A DNA stretch of 64,000 nucleotides from Monocercomonoides exilis (taxonomy: Eukaryota > Preaxostyla > Oxymonadida > Polymastigidae), in contig LSRY02000002.1 of NCBI GenBank assembly GCA_001643675.2, positions 719,501 to 783,500 on the forward strand, in the 5' to 3' direction. Shown one piece after another: positions 11,401-21,289 of this stretch (position 1 is the stretch's first letter; each line of letters starts with the position of its first letter). The position numbers and the translations under genes were made by a program. The notes beneath the pieces were generated by a model. The model saw nothing but the letters and a program-made list of their open reading frames with translations, was not told the origin of the DNA and made no database searches.

Positions 11401-12241
11401 TTTTTCTTCGCTTGGACCTTTACTGTTATTAATTTCTGTTTGAGTTGTCTTTTTCTCATTCCTCACTTTCTCATTAACAGAATCTGAGGTTTGTTCCTTG
11501 AATGTCTTGGAGTCAATAAGTTCTGATTGTTTTCCTTCAGAAGCTGTTGCATCTGCTTTAATTTCACAATTGTCATTGGTTTCTCTAAAATCTTCGTCAG
11601 ATAGCCTTATTGATTCTTTTTCTCGTTCTGTTTCAATTTTTCGATTATTACAATTTCTTTCTGCATTCTTAATTTCAGCTTGAATGTTTTCTTTACCAGG
11701 AGGAAACGCTTCAGAATCTTCCTTATTGACTTTCACAGTGTCAATTTCCTTTTCAGATTTATTTGATTGTGCAGAATGGTTGTTTGAATTGTGCTTTTCG
11801 AAATCATCAAAAGGCAAGCACACTCCTTCGACAGTTGTTGGAATTAAAGGAATATTGCTGCTTTTTTGTATGGGTTTTGGAGATTTGAAGTTAGATTTCG
11901 ACTGCTTTGAGCCTCTAAACTTATGTGAAAAAGCAGAAAAAATTGAAGGTCGTCTCGAATTTTTCCCTCGAAAAGAGTTTTTTTCTTCTTCGCATTCCTG
12001 TGGAGAAAAATCCGTTTGGATATCTTTTTTTCCCACTTGAGGAGTAGATAAAAGAGAAACATCAGTTTCAGTTAAATTCCCTTCTGGAGTTGAAGAAACC
12101 TATAAATTTATATAAAATACATGCATTCGTTGTCCAAAACAAATTTAATAACTTTCAAACTAAAGTTATTATGTTTAGCTCTTCAGAAACTTGATCCTCG
12201 CTTAAAGATTTAGATGCAGGCAAACAAGAAGATGCAGACAT
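8476..12241 (-). CDS. Type II single-pass membrane protein with charged cytosolic head and long beta-type outer domain
   Basis: Two exons. Exon 1 (12161-12241) starts at an ATG and encodes 27 residues beginning MSASSCLPASKSLSEDQVSE. A 61-nt GT-AG intron (12100-12160, phase 0) follows, then exon 2 (8476-12099); total about 1234 aa. Residues 1 to about 500 are Lys/Glu/Ser-rich and of low complexity, typical of a disordered cytosolic domain. A single hydrophobic segment lies at about 505-530 (VITIILLVTFSVTTLFTLIL), just after a basic patch, so a type II topology is likely. The remaining 700 residues are Ala/Ser/Val/Asp-rich with alternating beta-like patterning, a few NxS/T sites and short repeats such as EVDALGFSV and KIDGEKNEISVENGG. 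The family is not recognised. The open frame continues upstream of a GTG at 12036, but the spliced ATG is the credible start. A secretory-pathway or surface location is inferred from topology only. Confidence 0.7.
12100..12160 (-). other. Intron (61 nt, phase 0) of the type II membrane protein gene
   Basis: Begins GTTTGAAAGT and ends TTTATAG on the minus strand. Without splicing, the exon 1 frame meets TGA two codons into the intron. The GTTTG donor recurs in introns of the PQ-loop, cullin, flagellar and helicase genes. Confidence 0.7.
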
Positions 12242-12625
12242 AATAATAGTAATCAAATCACTAAATGTGTTTGATTAAGTAATTCTACTTAGTATAATTC
12301 AATTCATAAGAAATTAGTCAAGTTCGCAGCAAAGATTCGCCTTTTGATAAATTGATCAAATAAGTACTAAAGTTTTTTCTTTTAATTTTCGAAATGTTAT
12401 TTGAAATTGTTTTTCATGAATATAAATTCCTCACATCTCTGTGGCAACATCAAATTAAAAAAACTGTGTAAATAAAGTGTCAACAAATAATTTTAAAATT
12501 CTATTATCTTAAAATTTTCACAAAGTCTCAAGAAATTTCTTAAAACGAATTTCTTTTTGAAAAACATAAAATACGTTGGAAAAAAATAAAGAAAAGAATA
12601 CGAAAGTTCAGGATTTTGAGAAATT
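12242..12625. other. Intergenic spacer, AT-rich
   Basis: About 380 bases between the 5' end of the type II membrane protein gene and the stop codon of the PQ-loop gene. Very AT-rich, with no open frame worth calling and no clear motif. Confidence 0.6.
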
Positions 12626-13622
12626 CTAATTATTTTTCTTTCTCTCGATTTCCTCTTTTTTATCAGAATTATTCTTTGGCTTCTTTGGTTTCTTTTCTGA
12701 TTTTATTGGTTCTTCATTCTTTTTAAACAGCCAGGCAAGAAGCAAAATCGATCCAGCAGAAAGTACAGAAAAGAAGTACGAAATGAATGAAGATGTAGCA
12801 TCATCTTTTGATGATAATGATAGAGCTAACAAAAACAAAATTTACGATTATTATTAAAAGAAATAAACAAAATAAAAACAAACACATCAGTCCAAACAAT
12901 CCATTCAGAAAATTCAGTTTTTGTCCAGTTAGAGATATTCCTTTCACTGATTGTTGTTTAATACACAATTGAAGTTGGGGAATGTGACTGAAAATTTGAA
13001 CAAGAGGCTTAACGATGGGAAAATATGCTAAAATTTGTAACATTTTTGGAGAAATGTATTTAAAAGTTATAAATTTAAATTTTTAAATTATGAATGCAAA
13101 TGCCCTGCATACGAATAGCTTGAGGATATAAAATTGACAAAACATATGGAACTCCTGGCATGGCAAATAGTCCAAAATATGCATATTTCTTATCTTTGCG
13201 ATACATAGCAAATCTAAACAACCAAAAACCAAATGCAATAAACTTAAAAAATGAATCAAACTGATAAAATAATATCATTGATTCCAACAGCATAAAGAAA
13301 GCATATGCAATTATGAATGTTGGATCTTTTCAAAAAAGAAATATTAACTTTAAAAAAATCAAAGAAAAAAACCGTTTGCAAGATAGCCATTCACGAATTG
13401 AAAAGAAAATCCTATGAACTTTATAATCATCGAAGAAAAGCTAACTCCAGTTGTTGATTTATTTTTGAAATTTAAATAAATCTGTGGTAAATATCTGTTC
13501 AGTTAAATACAACATTACTTTAAAAGCAAGTTAATATTATCAAATTCGAACTGTACTACTCCTAATCCTGTTGATGTATAGCCGCAATATTTAGCAATCA
13601 AATCTCTTGTCTCGGTTTTCAT
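12626..13622 (-). CDS. MPDU1/Lec35-like PQ-loop membrane protein (five exons, 260 aa)
   Basis: Exons at 13519-13622, 13373-13494, 13113-13325, 12884-13027 and 12626-12825 join to 783 nt (260 aa). Human MPDU1, about 247 aa, is needed for use of dolichol-linked mannose and glucose in the ER. The first PQ-loop is YLPQIYLNFKNKSTTGVSFS (Pro-Gln at 38-39) and the second is FSHIPQLQLCIKQQSVKGIS (Pro-Gln at 163-164). Several hydrophobic segments fit a 7-TM MtN3-like fold. The C-terminus is a hydrophobic helix followed by a Lys-rich tail, as in MPDU1. A TAA immediately precedes the chosen ATG. All four junction phases agree (2, 1, 1, 1). Introns are 24, 47, 85 and 58 nt; the 24-nt first intron is exceptional. 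A related SLC66-type PQ-loop transporter remains possible. Confidence 0.75.
13495..13518 (-). other. Candidate 24-nt intron in the PQ-loop gene
   Basis: Reads GTAATG...GAACAG on the minus strand. Splicing joins AA to A TAT (phase 2) and restores the PQ-loop frame; without it the frame hits TAA after one codon. No other upstream GT gives phase 2 while keeping the Pro-Gln motif. Confidence 0.55.
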
Positions 13623-14227
13623 TTATCGAAAATCTTCAATCGATCCAAAAAATCAGAATTACCATTAAGAAAAAATCGCACAGTTTCATCAAGAAACAGT
13701 TCTGATTGTGATTTGTTTTTTTATTTTGTTGTTTCCATTTTGTTAGTGCACTTTTTTTGTATTTTTTCTTTAAAGAGAAACTTCTTTTCACATCATATGA
13801 CTTTGTATTATTATCCATATTACGATTTCAGTCTCCTTCAAATTTTATTTCTATTTTGTTTGTGTTAATACATATTAGCCTTTAATTCAAACCAAATTCT
13901 GTGATTTTTATGTTGCAAATATTTGCCCATTGGAATTATTTAAAAAAGAATTTGCACCAAATGTTAAAAAAAAAGTTAACAACAATAAAAACAAATTCAA
14001 ATACGAAATCAAAGGAAAAATGGATAATCTTCAATACCTTTGATAAGCGTTTCCCAATGAAGTGAATGAAATTAATTTAAAAAAACACAATGAAAAAACA
14101 ATCAAAATTGCCAATAACACAAACTATAAAAGCCAATGAATGCACACAACACACAAACAAACAAGTCAACAAGCGAAATACATCTAAACACAAACATTCC
14201 TCTTTCTCTTTTTCTTTCTTCCTATCT

Positions 14228-14298
<71 letters not shown>

Positions 14299-14307
14299 TC
14301 CCACTTC
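13623..14307. other. Intergenic region with a CT/GA microsatellite
   Basis: Spans from the start of the PQ-loop gene to the cullin stop codon. A 60-codon Lys/Asn-rich open frame (13636-13818, minus, from ATG) is probably chance, although an extra 5' exon cannot be excluded. The right end holds a long CT repeat. Confidence 0.5.
14235..14295 (+). repeat. (CT)n microsatellite, about 60 bp
   Basis: A nearly pure CT dinucleotide run on the plus strand (GA on the cullin coding strand). It starts about 12 bases beyond the cullin stop codon, so it is probably transcribed in the 3' UTR. Confidence 0.95.
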
Positions 14308-17300
14308 TCAAGCCACATATCTAAACATCTTCCTGTCATTTTCATCACGCTCCATATACTCCCTCTCCACTAGCGATTCCACCCTCACCGTGATCGCACG
14401 CGCCGTCGGCTGGAACCTCTTCCCGAGCTGCCGCGAGACCTCGCTGATGAGCTCGTTGAACTCCATCTGCTGCCGCGTCTTCATCACCCGCACAATCGTC
14501 GCCTCGATCAGGTGCTTCCGGTCTTCCTCAACTTTCTTCGTAATCTCGTTGTGATCGGTCAGCCCCGCTGCTGCGCCAAACCGGCTGCGCCCGTCGCCTT
14601 TGGCTTCTCTGCTCTTCTTCAGCTGCTGGATGAGGTTGATGCGGCTGTGCGAGTAGTTGAACGAGGAGTTGAATGTGAAGACGTCTGTTGGGCTGAACGG
14701 AAGCTGGACGGGGGCTGGCTTGGCGGTTGGTAACGAAGCAGATGAAGATGTTGTTGAAGATGTTGTTGACGTTGTTGAATCAGAAGAAGAAGAAGAAGAA
14801 GTGGATGAAGAAGAAGAAGGAAGAATAGGAACTGCCTGAATCGTCGTGTTTGAAGAATTAGTATTTGACGAAGAAGAAGAAGATGATGATGATGATGATG
14901 ATGATGAATTAGCAGCAGCAGGAGGAGGAAGAAGTATTTTCATTTTGGGCTGTGTGAGTGAAGTGAGGAGCTCGCAGATCTCGTAGAGCTCCAGTTGAGT
15001 GGCTGAGTGTATTTCCTGCAGAGTGAGGCGGTCGGTGAGGTTGAATTGGAGAAGAATCAGCATCTGAAGTGTAGTTGTCTCGAGGCCGTAGTGAGAGCGA
15101 AGTGAGGCCGCGCTTGACCGTGAGCGAGTTGGTTGAGAAGAAGAAGAGGAGGATGAGGAAGTGGAAGAAGAACCAGACTTTGCCCGTACCAGCGGAGGGG
15201 CAGCCGGGTACATCCGCAGCTCTGCCATTCCCATGTGGTGCTGCCACGTGATCCGCTTCCCGTGGTACTTCTTGTTGTAGAACTCCTCAAACGCACTGCA
15301 GCACGTCGCCAGCTCTGCCGGCAGCGTCACCGGAGGATGAGGAATCGACGGCCAGTACGCCTTCGTCAGCGCCACGGGGAACATCTCCACACTCGGCATC
15401 TTCTCCTTCTCTTTCACCTTCAGCGCGATGACTGTGCTGTCTTGTGTCGCAGAGATCTCTTCGTCCAGCTGCTTCCGCTTGTCTTCAATGAACTGCCTGA
15501 ACTCGTCTGCACCGTCTTCGCTTGTGCCCACGTCCTGGAACATGCCCTCCAGCTTCACTGTGAACTGCGCGCCGCACATCCCCTTTAGCTTCTGAATAAC
15601 CATCTTTTCCAGCTCTTCGTTCGGTCTTTTCTTCATCAGGATCCTCTTCGCCAGAAGATCTCTGTACTCTGCCTCAAACATGTCCTTCTCCTCCAGCGCG
15701 CTGAACAGATCCAGACAGTCGTTGATCAGCGCCTCAATCTCCGCCTCGCTTTCCGTCCGCTCGCGCGACGCCCGCTGCAGCTTGCAGTCCAAGTTCACTG
15801 CCATCAGACGCGCAGCCACTGGGTTCTTGTTGATGGACGTCTTGAACACTTCGTCAACCATCCGGATGAAGTCCTCGTCGGTTGTCTGTGACGATGGATT
15901 CACACCGGAGATGGGCTGTATCGATGAAGCGGATGGAATCGCAGAGGAAGACGGAGCAAGAGAGGAGAGCGCTCCGAGCGACGAGCCTGGAGCAGAAGGA
16001 AGAAGCGTGTGTGTGGAGAAGGAAGAGGAGGAAGACGATGAGGATGATGAAGACGATGATGAAGAGGCAGGCATTTCGTTAGACATCATCGTCGACTGGA
16101 TCATTTCTTGCCTTCCGCTCATCGAATACACGAACGAGTATGTCAAAAAGTTCTGCGTTTTGTGCTTCAGCTCAATCAGCCTGTCAACAAAGATCTCTGC
16201 CTCGTTTCTGTCTTTCTTTCCTGCGCCGCTTGCGTTTCCCTCATTGTTGTATTCATCTCCTTCTCCTGTGCAGATCTGGTCGCACAATCCTCCGAAAAAC
16301 TGCCGCACTTCCTTCAGCATTGGTTGAGTACCGCCAGGGATTGAAGACAACACCCTGAACAAGCACCCCACATCGTCATACTTGTCATCTCTGAGCATCG
16401 AAAGAAGACCGTTTTCTCTCTGAATTAAGACATTAAGATGCTCTAGCGCCATTGAATTGATCACAATGCGCTTGATTTTCGCTAAAGTGCTGACGTCCAA
16501 CATTTGCGTACAGCGTTGCACTTCTTCTTCCAGTCTACGTTCGATGCGATGCAAAAAATCAATCATTCCCATTGATGTAATGAGTTTTCCTTCTCTTTGA
16601 TAAAAGGTAGTTGATCTATCAAGAAATGGCTGCTCAAAAACGCTTTCATAAAACATTTTTGATTCAATGCTGAGATCAATAATCACACGCAAAAAACTCT
16701 GGAGAGCAGGCGCATCAATTGCTTCACCTCTTCGTTCTCTATCGATTTCATCCAACGCTTTTTCAACGCCTTTTGTTTTCAGTTGAAGACAGGGACTCAT
16801 ATGCTCCCTGAATAAATAAGTTCCAAGGACTTTGACAGATAAAAGTCTGTTCTCAATTACGTAAGTTCGATCCAAATAAATAAAGAGGTCTCGAATTAAT
16901 TGAATAAATGTTTGATGTGCCTTCCATTCAACTTGAAGAGTTGTCCATGGATCTATTGAATTTAGAGATAATTCGGCTGTTCTTCTTTTTAGACGAGAAG
17001 CCAAATCAGCTTGAAGGTTGTCGTATAAAAATTTTCCGTGTTTTTGGAGAACAAGATGATATATTTGTCTGTACCATTGATAAAATCATTACAAAAACAA
17101 AAAATGATATTGAATAAAATTATAATTAAACAAACCGGTATAATGCTTCATAATACAAGTCTTTTGTGTCTCCATGACTTAGGCGTTCGATAGATTCCTG
17201 TAGCGATTCCCAAGCAGCAAATGGAGGATCCTTTTCTGCTGCTGGTTGTGGCGTCCAAGATTTCACGTGCGAATGCCGGCTGCTTGAGGTTTTTGAAGTC

Positions 17301-17332
17301 AGAGACATATGACTGAAAACAATGGGAAACAT
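14308..17332 (-). CDS. Cullin-3-like ubiquitin-ligase scaffold (two exons, 985 aa)
   Basis: Exon 1 (17136-17332) and exon 2 (14308-17068) join across a 67-nt intron at YR-QIYHLVLQKHGKFLYDNL, matching the cullin-3 N-terminus. The first in-frame ATG is 17332; 17308 (MSLTSK) is an alternative. Cullins hold a substrate adaptor (BTB proteins for CUL3) at the N-terminus and the RING protein RBX1 at the C-terminus. Family landmarks: DDKYDDVGCLFRVLSSIPGG, the homology-domain stretch KLKGMCGAQFTVKLEGMFQD, ITWQHHMGMAELRM, and the C-terminal winged helix ending MERDENDRKMFRYVA. The neddylation site is in IVRVMKTRQ, with Lys about 929. Length exceeds the usual 740-770 because of Ser-rich homopolymer insertions, one before the homology domain and one between the HHMG stretch and the neddylation site. 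The assignment to CUL3 rather than another cullin rests on motif likeness only. Confidence 0.9.
17069..17135 (-). other. Intron (67 nt, phase 2) of the cullin gene
   Basis: Begins GTTTGTTTA and ends GTACAG on the minus strand. Splicing joins CG to A and restores the conserved cullin N-terminal helix; the exon 1 frame stops soon after the donor. Confidence 0.85.
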
Positions 17333-17497
17333 GATCACTCGACAATTTTCAAATATTTAAGAAAGTTTTCCCAATGGCATTCTAATGTTTATATTAAATG
17401 TGTTGTAATTATTCATTATACAAAAATTAAATTGTTGTAAAAAATTGAAATGATGAAATAATTGAAAAAATAAGTGAAATGTGAAGTGATAGTGGTA

Positions 17498-19088
17498 TTA
17501 GCCAGATGAAATGAGGGAAAGGGGTGATGGTGATCGACTTGATGAAGAGCCTCCAGAAGTAGATGACGGGATTGGAGAAGTTGTTGTGCTATGAACGCGA
17601 GATGAAGGAGTTGACAAGCAAAGAGAATTAAGATCAGCATACTGAGGTAACCTATTATCAATTATAACTGAATTTTTTAAATTTTGAAAAAATGATTGTC
17701 ACAAGAAATTGTAAAAGAAAAATCTAAAAAAAGTCAAGTGTCGAAGCAAACATTGCAAATCCTCCATTTTTGATTGTATGTCTTTCAACATAGCCGAAAG
17801 AGTTGCTGAAGTCAAAGCAGAAGCATCGACAATTGAAGAAGAAGCCAACGAAGCATTCGAAGATCCAGAAGCGCCTTCTCTTCCTTCGCCAGCTGCTCCT
17901 ATGCCACCTCCACCAGATCCACCTCCAGCACCGATTCCAATGATGCTGCTACTGCTGCTCCCAACACTTCCAAGTCCAGCTCCACCTCCTGCTCCTCCAC
18001 CACCTGAAGTACCACTAGCAGTCTTATCTCTCCTAAATATAGCTGTATATCCCGAAATCAACTGATCGTGAAGGTTTCGAACAGCCATTGACAGCGCTGA
18101 TTTAAGTTCTTTTTGCTGGACAGTATGATCATCCATGGAATACAACGAATTTTCTAATTTCTTCACTTTCATTCGCAAATCCTTTAATAAATTTTGCTTT
18201 TGTTCTGTTTCTGTTGTTTCTTGAAGAAGAAGAGATTGTTGTGCCTTATTAGAAGAATAATGTTGCAACGCATAAGTTGTTAATAATATAAATCCAAAAG
18301 GAATAAGCAAACTTTCATTGTTTCTGCATGAGAGCGTGCCATTTCTTCTTTTGTTGCTCTCAGATTGTCTATTTGAAGTTTGATTGATTCGTATGTACTT
18401 GTAAGTGTGTGAAATCTACTCATTATTTCATCAATTGTTGATCCTTCGCTACTTCTTTCCTCTAATTGCTCAAGAAAATCTTTGTATACACGATACCTTT
18501 CAACACTTGCGTTTAAAATCATTTGTTGGTGTCGAAGATCTTCTAGTTCCTTTCGTCTTTCAATAATACTTTCTTCGACTGAAACAGGCTTCGTCATGCC
18601 TGCAACAGCTCTATTTCTGACCTGCCCTCTTCCCTTCTCAGATTCCATTGCAATTTTATGTTGAGCAGCTGTAATTTGAGCATATTCTTGTTGTTGTTGC
18701 TTAAATTTCGCTTTCTTCCAATTGAACACAATTATTAATATAGAGAAAATTCTTTAATAAAGTACCTGTTCATCGAGATATGCTCGGCGTTGACGAAGCT
18801 CTTCAAGTTTTTCATTACAAATTTTCTAATCTAATTTTAATTTTTTTGTAATAATAATGTTGTAGCCAATACCTTTTGAGCTTCTAATTGTTTTTGTGTT
18901 TCTTGATGTCGTTTTCTTTTTTCAAGAAGTTCTAGATCGTCATTTTCTTTTCTTGGCTTATCGGCTGCCTAAATAAAGAAACAAACGAATAATATATGAA
19001 GTTATAACAACCATCATACTATAGCAATAACTTCATCCTTTGTAAAACCTTCACTAGGGTTTTTTAACTCGTCTGAAGTTAAACTCAT
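17498..19088 (-). CDS. Flagellar coiled-coil protein, CCDC42/CFAP73 (DUF4200) family, six exons, 429 aa
   Basis: Exons at 19020-19088, 18873-18968, 18766-18825, 18313-18714, 17752-18244 and 17498-17667 total 1290 nt; all five junction phases agree. The start is the ATG at 19088 (MSLTSDELKNPSEG). Residues about 25-275 are almost continuous coiled coil with the DUF4200 pattern: LLEKRKRHQETQKQLEAQK early, then ERYRVYKDFLEQLEE and EIMSRFHTLTSTYESIKLQI. In Chlamydomonas the CFAP73/MIA2 and CFAP100/MIA1 pair sits at the base of inner dynein arm f and regulates beating. A Gly/Ser-rich stretch follows from about residue 290 to 345 (absent in human CFAP73, from memory), and the last exon encodes a Ser/Thr/Pro tail ending SPSPLSLISSG. 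It could equally be the CFAP100 or CCDC42 relative. Confidence 0.75.
17668..17751 (-). other. Intron 5 (84 nt) of the CFAP73-like gene
   Basis: GTTTGCTTC...ATTCAG, phase 1, joining DLQ to FIIDNRLPQYAD. The other introns of this gene are 18969-19019 (51), 18826-18872 (47), 18715-18765 (51) and 18245-18312 (68). Donors are GTATGA, GTATTG, GTACTT, GTTTGC and GTTTGC. Confidence 0.7.
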
Positions 19089-19521
19089 CTTTTCAACAAC
19101 CAATTTGCACTTATTACTTTTTGATCAATAATTGTTCTCATTTGATGGAATTTTTCCTTATTGTAATTGCTATAAAAAATATATTGAATCAAATGAAATT
19201 TTTTATTTCAATATTGAAATGAAAATGAAATAATAAAAGTTTTCATAGAAAAGATCTAGAGTTATTTGGTTCAAAGATAATTGTGAAATTTTAACTTTAA
19301 AAAATTAATTTTTGAAATAAATAATTTCAAAGAAAAAAGAAAATTTCAAATTGAAACAATATTTTTTATTTCATTAGATACTATTTTTGGAATTGTTTGT
19401 GTTATTCAGGTCCTCAACGATGAAAAAACTAAATGAAAAAACCAATGTTTCTTAAAAAAGAACAAACATTTTCATTCGTAATAAATGAGAATTATTTCTT
19501 TTCAAGAAATGGAAGAACAAA

Positions 19522-19575
<54 letters not shown>

Positions 19576-20084
19576 AAAAGAAAAAGAAAAGAAAAGAAAA
19601 GAAAAGAAAAAGAAAAGAAAAGAAAAGAAAAGAAAAGAAAAAGAAAAGAAAAGAAAAGAAAAGAAAAAGAAAAGAAAAGAAAGAAAGAAAAAAAATGTCG
19701 TTAAAATTGCTCAAAAAATTGTGGATAAGATTTAAATTATAAAAAAAAAATTCAAAACGAAAAAAACTTTTTATATTTTTCTAATACATATTCGTTCATT
19801 GCATATTCATTTTGTTTACAAAGTTTGCATTTTTAATTCTAATGAATTGATGAAAAAATGAAATTTATGAAATTTTCGACACACTCAGGATCCTTTTTTT
19901 CTCAGATTTCAAAATTAATTTTGTATTATCTTCAAAGAAAGTGAATTAGAATTAAATTATTACTGTATGAGTTTGCTATGAAATGATAATTATTATAATC
20001 CTTAATAGATTAATCCTCAGTGAAATTGCTTAAAAAAACCTAATTTTTTCAATATTAAAAAAAAAAAATCAAAAATTTTTATCT
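19089..20084. other. AT-rich region with homopurine tract, no gene seen
   Basis: Upstream of the CFAP73-like gene. It contains the promoter of that gene and a poly-A plus AAAAG tract. The open frames across the tract translate to lysine runs and are not genes. Confidence 0.6.
19523..19694 (+). repeat. Homopurine tract: A51 run followed by (AAAAG)n-type repeats
   Basis: A run of 51 A (19523-19573) passes into interrupted AAAAG/AAAAAG units up to about 19694, with no pyrimidine on the plus strand for some 170 bases. Unit length alternates between AAAAG and AAAAAG in a higher-order pattern. Confidence 0.95.
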
Positions 20085-20340
20085 GGGTGATTATTTTTTA
20101 TATCATATTTTTTCATACACAAATTCCTGTTAGAAAATTTCTCTTGAATATCAATAAAAAATATTGAAAAGTTTAAAGGCTTATTGAATTCATTTTAATC
20201 TTTTATTCAGAAAAACCATTTGTATCTAAAAACAATCATCATGCTTTTTCTCTTTTCAATTAACATTTTCTTTCAAAAAAACAAACAATCCTTGATAAAT
20301 CATCTCCCTGAAAAATATATGGTTTCAAAAATAATCACCC
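20085..20340. mobile_element. MITE-like element, family A copy 1 (256 bp)
   Basis: Starts GGGTGATTATTTTTTATATC and ends AAAAATAATCACCC, terminal inverted repeats shared with the copies at 20885 and 23732. Flanks are ATCT and ATTT, a 4-bp duplication with one mismatch. No coding capacity. Confidence 0.75.
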
Positions 20341-20366
20341 ATTTATATGAATGAGTTATTCTATTT

Positions 20367-20543
20367 GGGACGAAATTTTTTGTTTTATGAATTTTGTTCC
20401 ACGCAGTTCTTTCAAAGATTTTATTCAATTTTTATATTTCTATATTTAATATTGCACGATAGTGTTTGAATTTCAATCATTCGATTGCAGAAAAAGTTTG
20501 GAACAAATTATTGAAATCTTCATAAATGAAAGAATTCTGTCCC
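20367..20543. mobile_element. MITE-like element, family B copy 1 (177 bp)
   Basis: Starts GGGACGAAATTTTTTG and ends AAAGAATTCTGTCCC, flanked on both sides by ATTT (20363-20366 and 20544-20547). The inner parts also pair (TTTATGAATTTTGTTCC with GGAACAAATTATTGAAATCT). A second copy lies at 55685. Confidence 0.8.
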
Positions 20544-20762
20544 ATTTGAATAGTCGCAAATGTTTAATTACATGGTTTAACAAAAACGAATCTTTTTTGA
20601 TCGTTTTTTGTAATAAATCCCTCGAATTTCTCCACTATTCACATATTTTCGTATCAAATAAGTTATTTTATTTTAATTCGTTAAGTGATGAAGCTTGATG
20701 GATTCATTGCAAAATAAGATCAAATTAAGTCCAAAGTTATTAAACACCAATTTAGAACATTA

Positions 20763-21289
20763 GGGGTAAAATATGGACTTTCAAGCTTTTTGTGCACAAA
20801 GCATGAAAAAAATGTTTCACTCATAACATTTTTTAACTTTATCAGATTTCAAAAAAATTTTGCTTTTCTTATCTGTTAACAGGTGGGTGATTATTTTTGA
20901 AATCATAACTTATTTCGGAGTGTGAATAATTTATTGGTTTTCTGCTATTTGCTCAAAAGTTTAAATTCAAATGTTCCGTGCTTTTCAATTGTGACAAATG
21001 CTGATATTTGAGATAAAAATAATATGCAATAATCTGTTTGTTGTATTTCCACTTTTCAGAATTCATTCAAAAACATTTGATGCTTTTTTTCATTCCGAAA
21101 TTGTTCACAGAAAAAATCTGATTTCAAAAATTATTACCCAGGTGTCGTTGAAATCAAAACATACAGTTTACCAATATTTCACGAATGTCAAAAAAATGAC
21201 CCTATTATATAATGCATTTTGATGTAAAAAAGTTAATCGAAAATGCATAATTTTTCAATGAAAATGCCTGAAGTTAAATATTTTGCCCC
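20763..21289. mobile_element. MITE-like element, family C copy 1, interrupted by a family A element
   Basis: Ends are GGGGTAAAATATGGACTTTC and GAAGTTAAATATTTTGCCCC. The outer sequence matches the copy at 23194 along its length, but here it is split by the 255-bp family A element at 20885. Without the insert and one target copy the core is about 268 bp. Flanks ATTA and ATTT agree at three of four bases. Confidence 0.8.
20885..21139. mobile_element. MITE-like element, family A copy 2, nested in family C (255 bp)
   Basis: Starts GGGTGATTATTTTTGAAATC and ends TTTCAAAAATTATTACCC, flanked by perfect AGGT copies (20881-20884 and 21140-21143). The family C copy at 23194 reads ACAGGCATCATTG at the same place, an empty-site comparison that fixes the insertion point. 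Confidence 0.88.

Noticed and set aside
13636-13818. Lys/Asn-rich 60-codon frame as a first exon of the PQ-loop gene
   Set aside because: No donor joins it convincingly to the exon at 13622, and the family needs no such extension.
14090-14554. Plus-strand open frame across the CT microsatellite
   Set aside because: It is a Ser/Leu repeat translation that overlaps the well-supported cullin C-terminus on the other strand.
19433-19742. Lysine-rich open frames across the poly-A/AAAAG tract
   Set aside because: They are only the translation of a homopurine repeat; a matching Phe-rich frame exists on the other strand.
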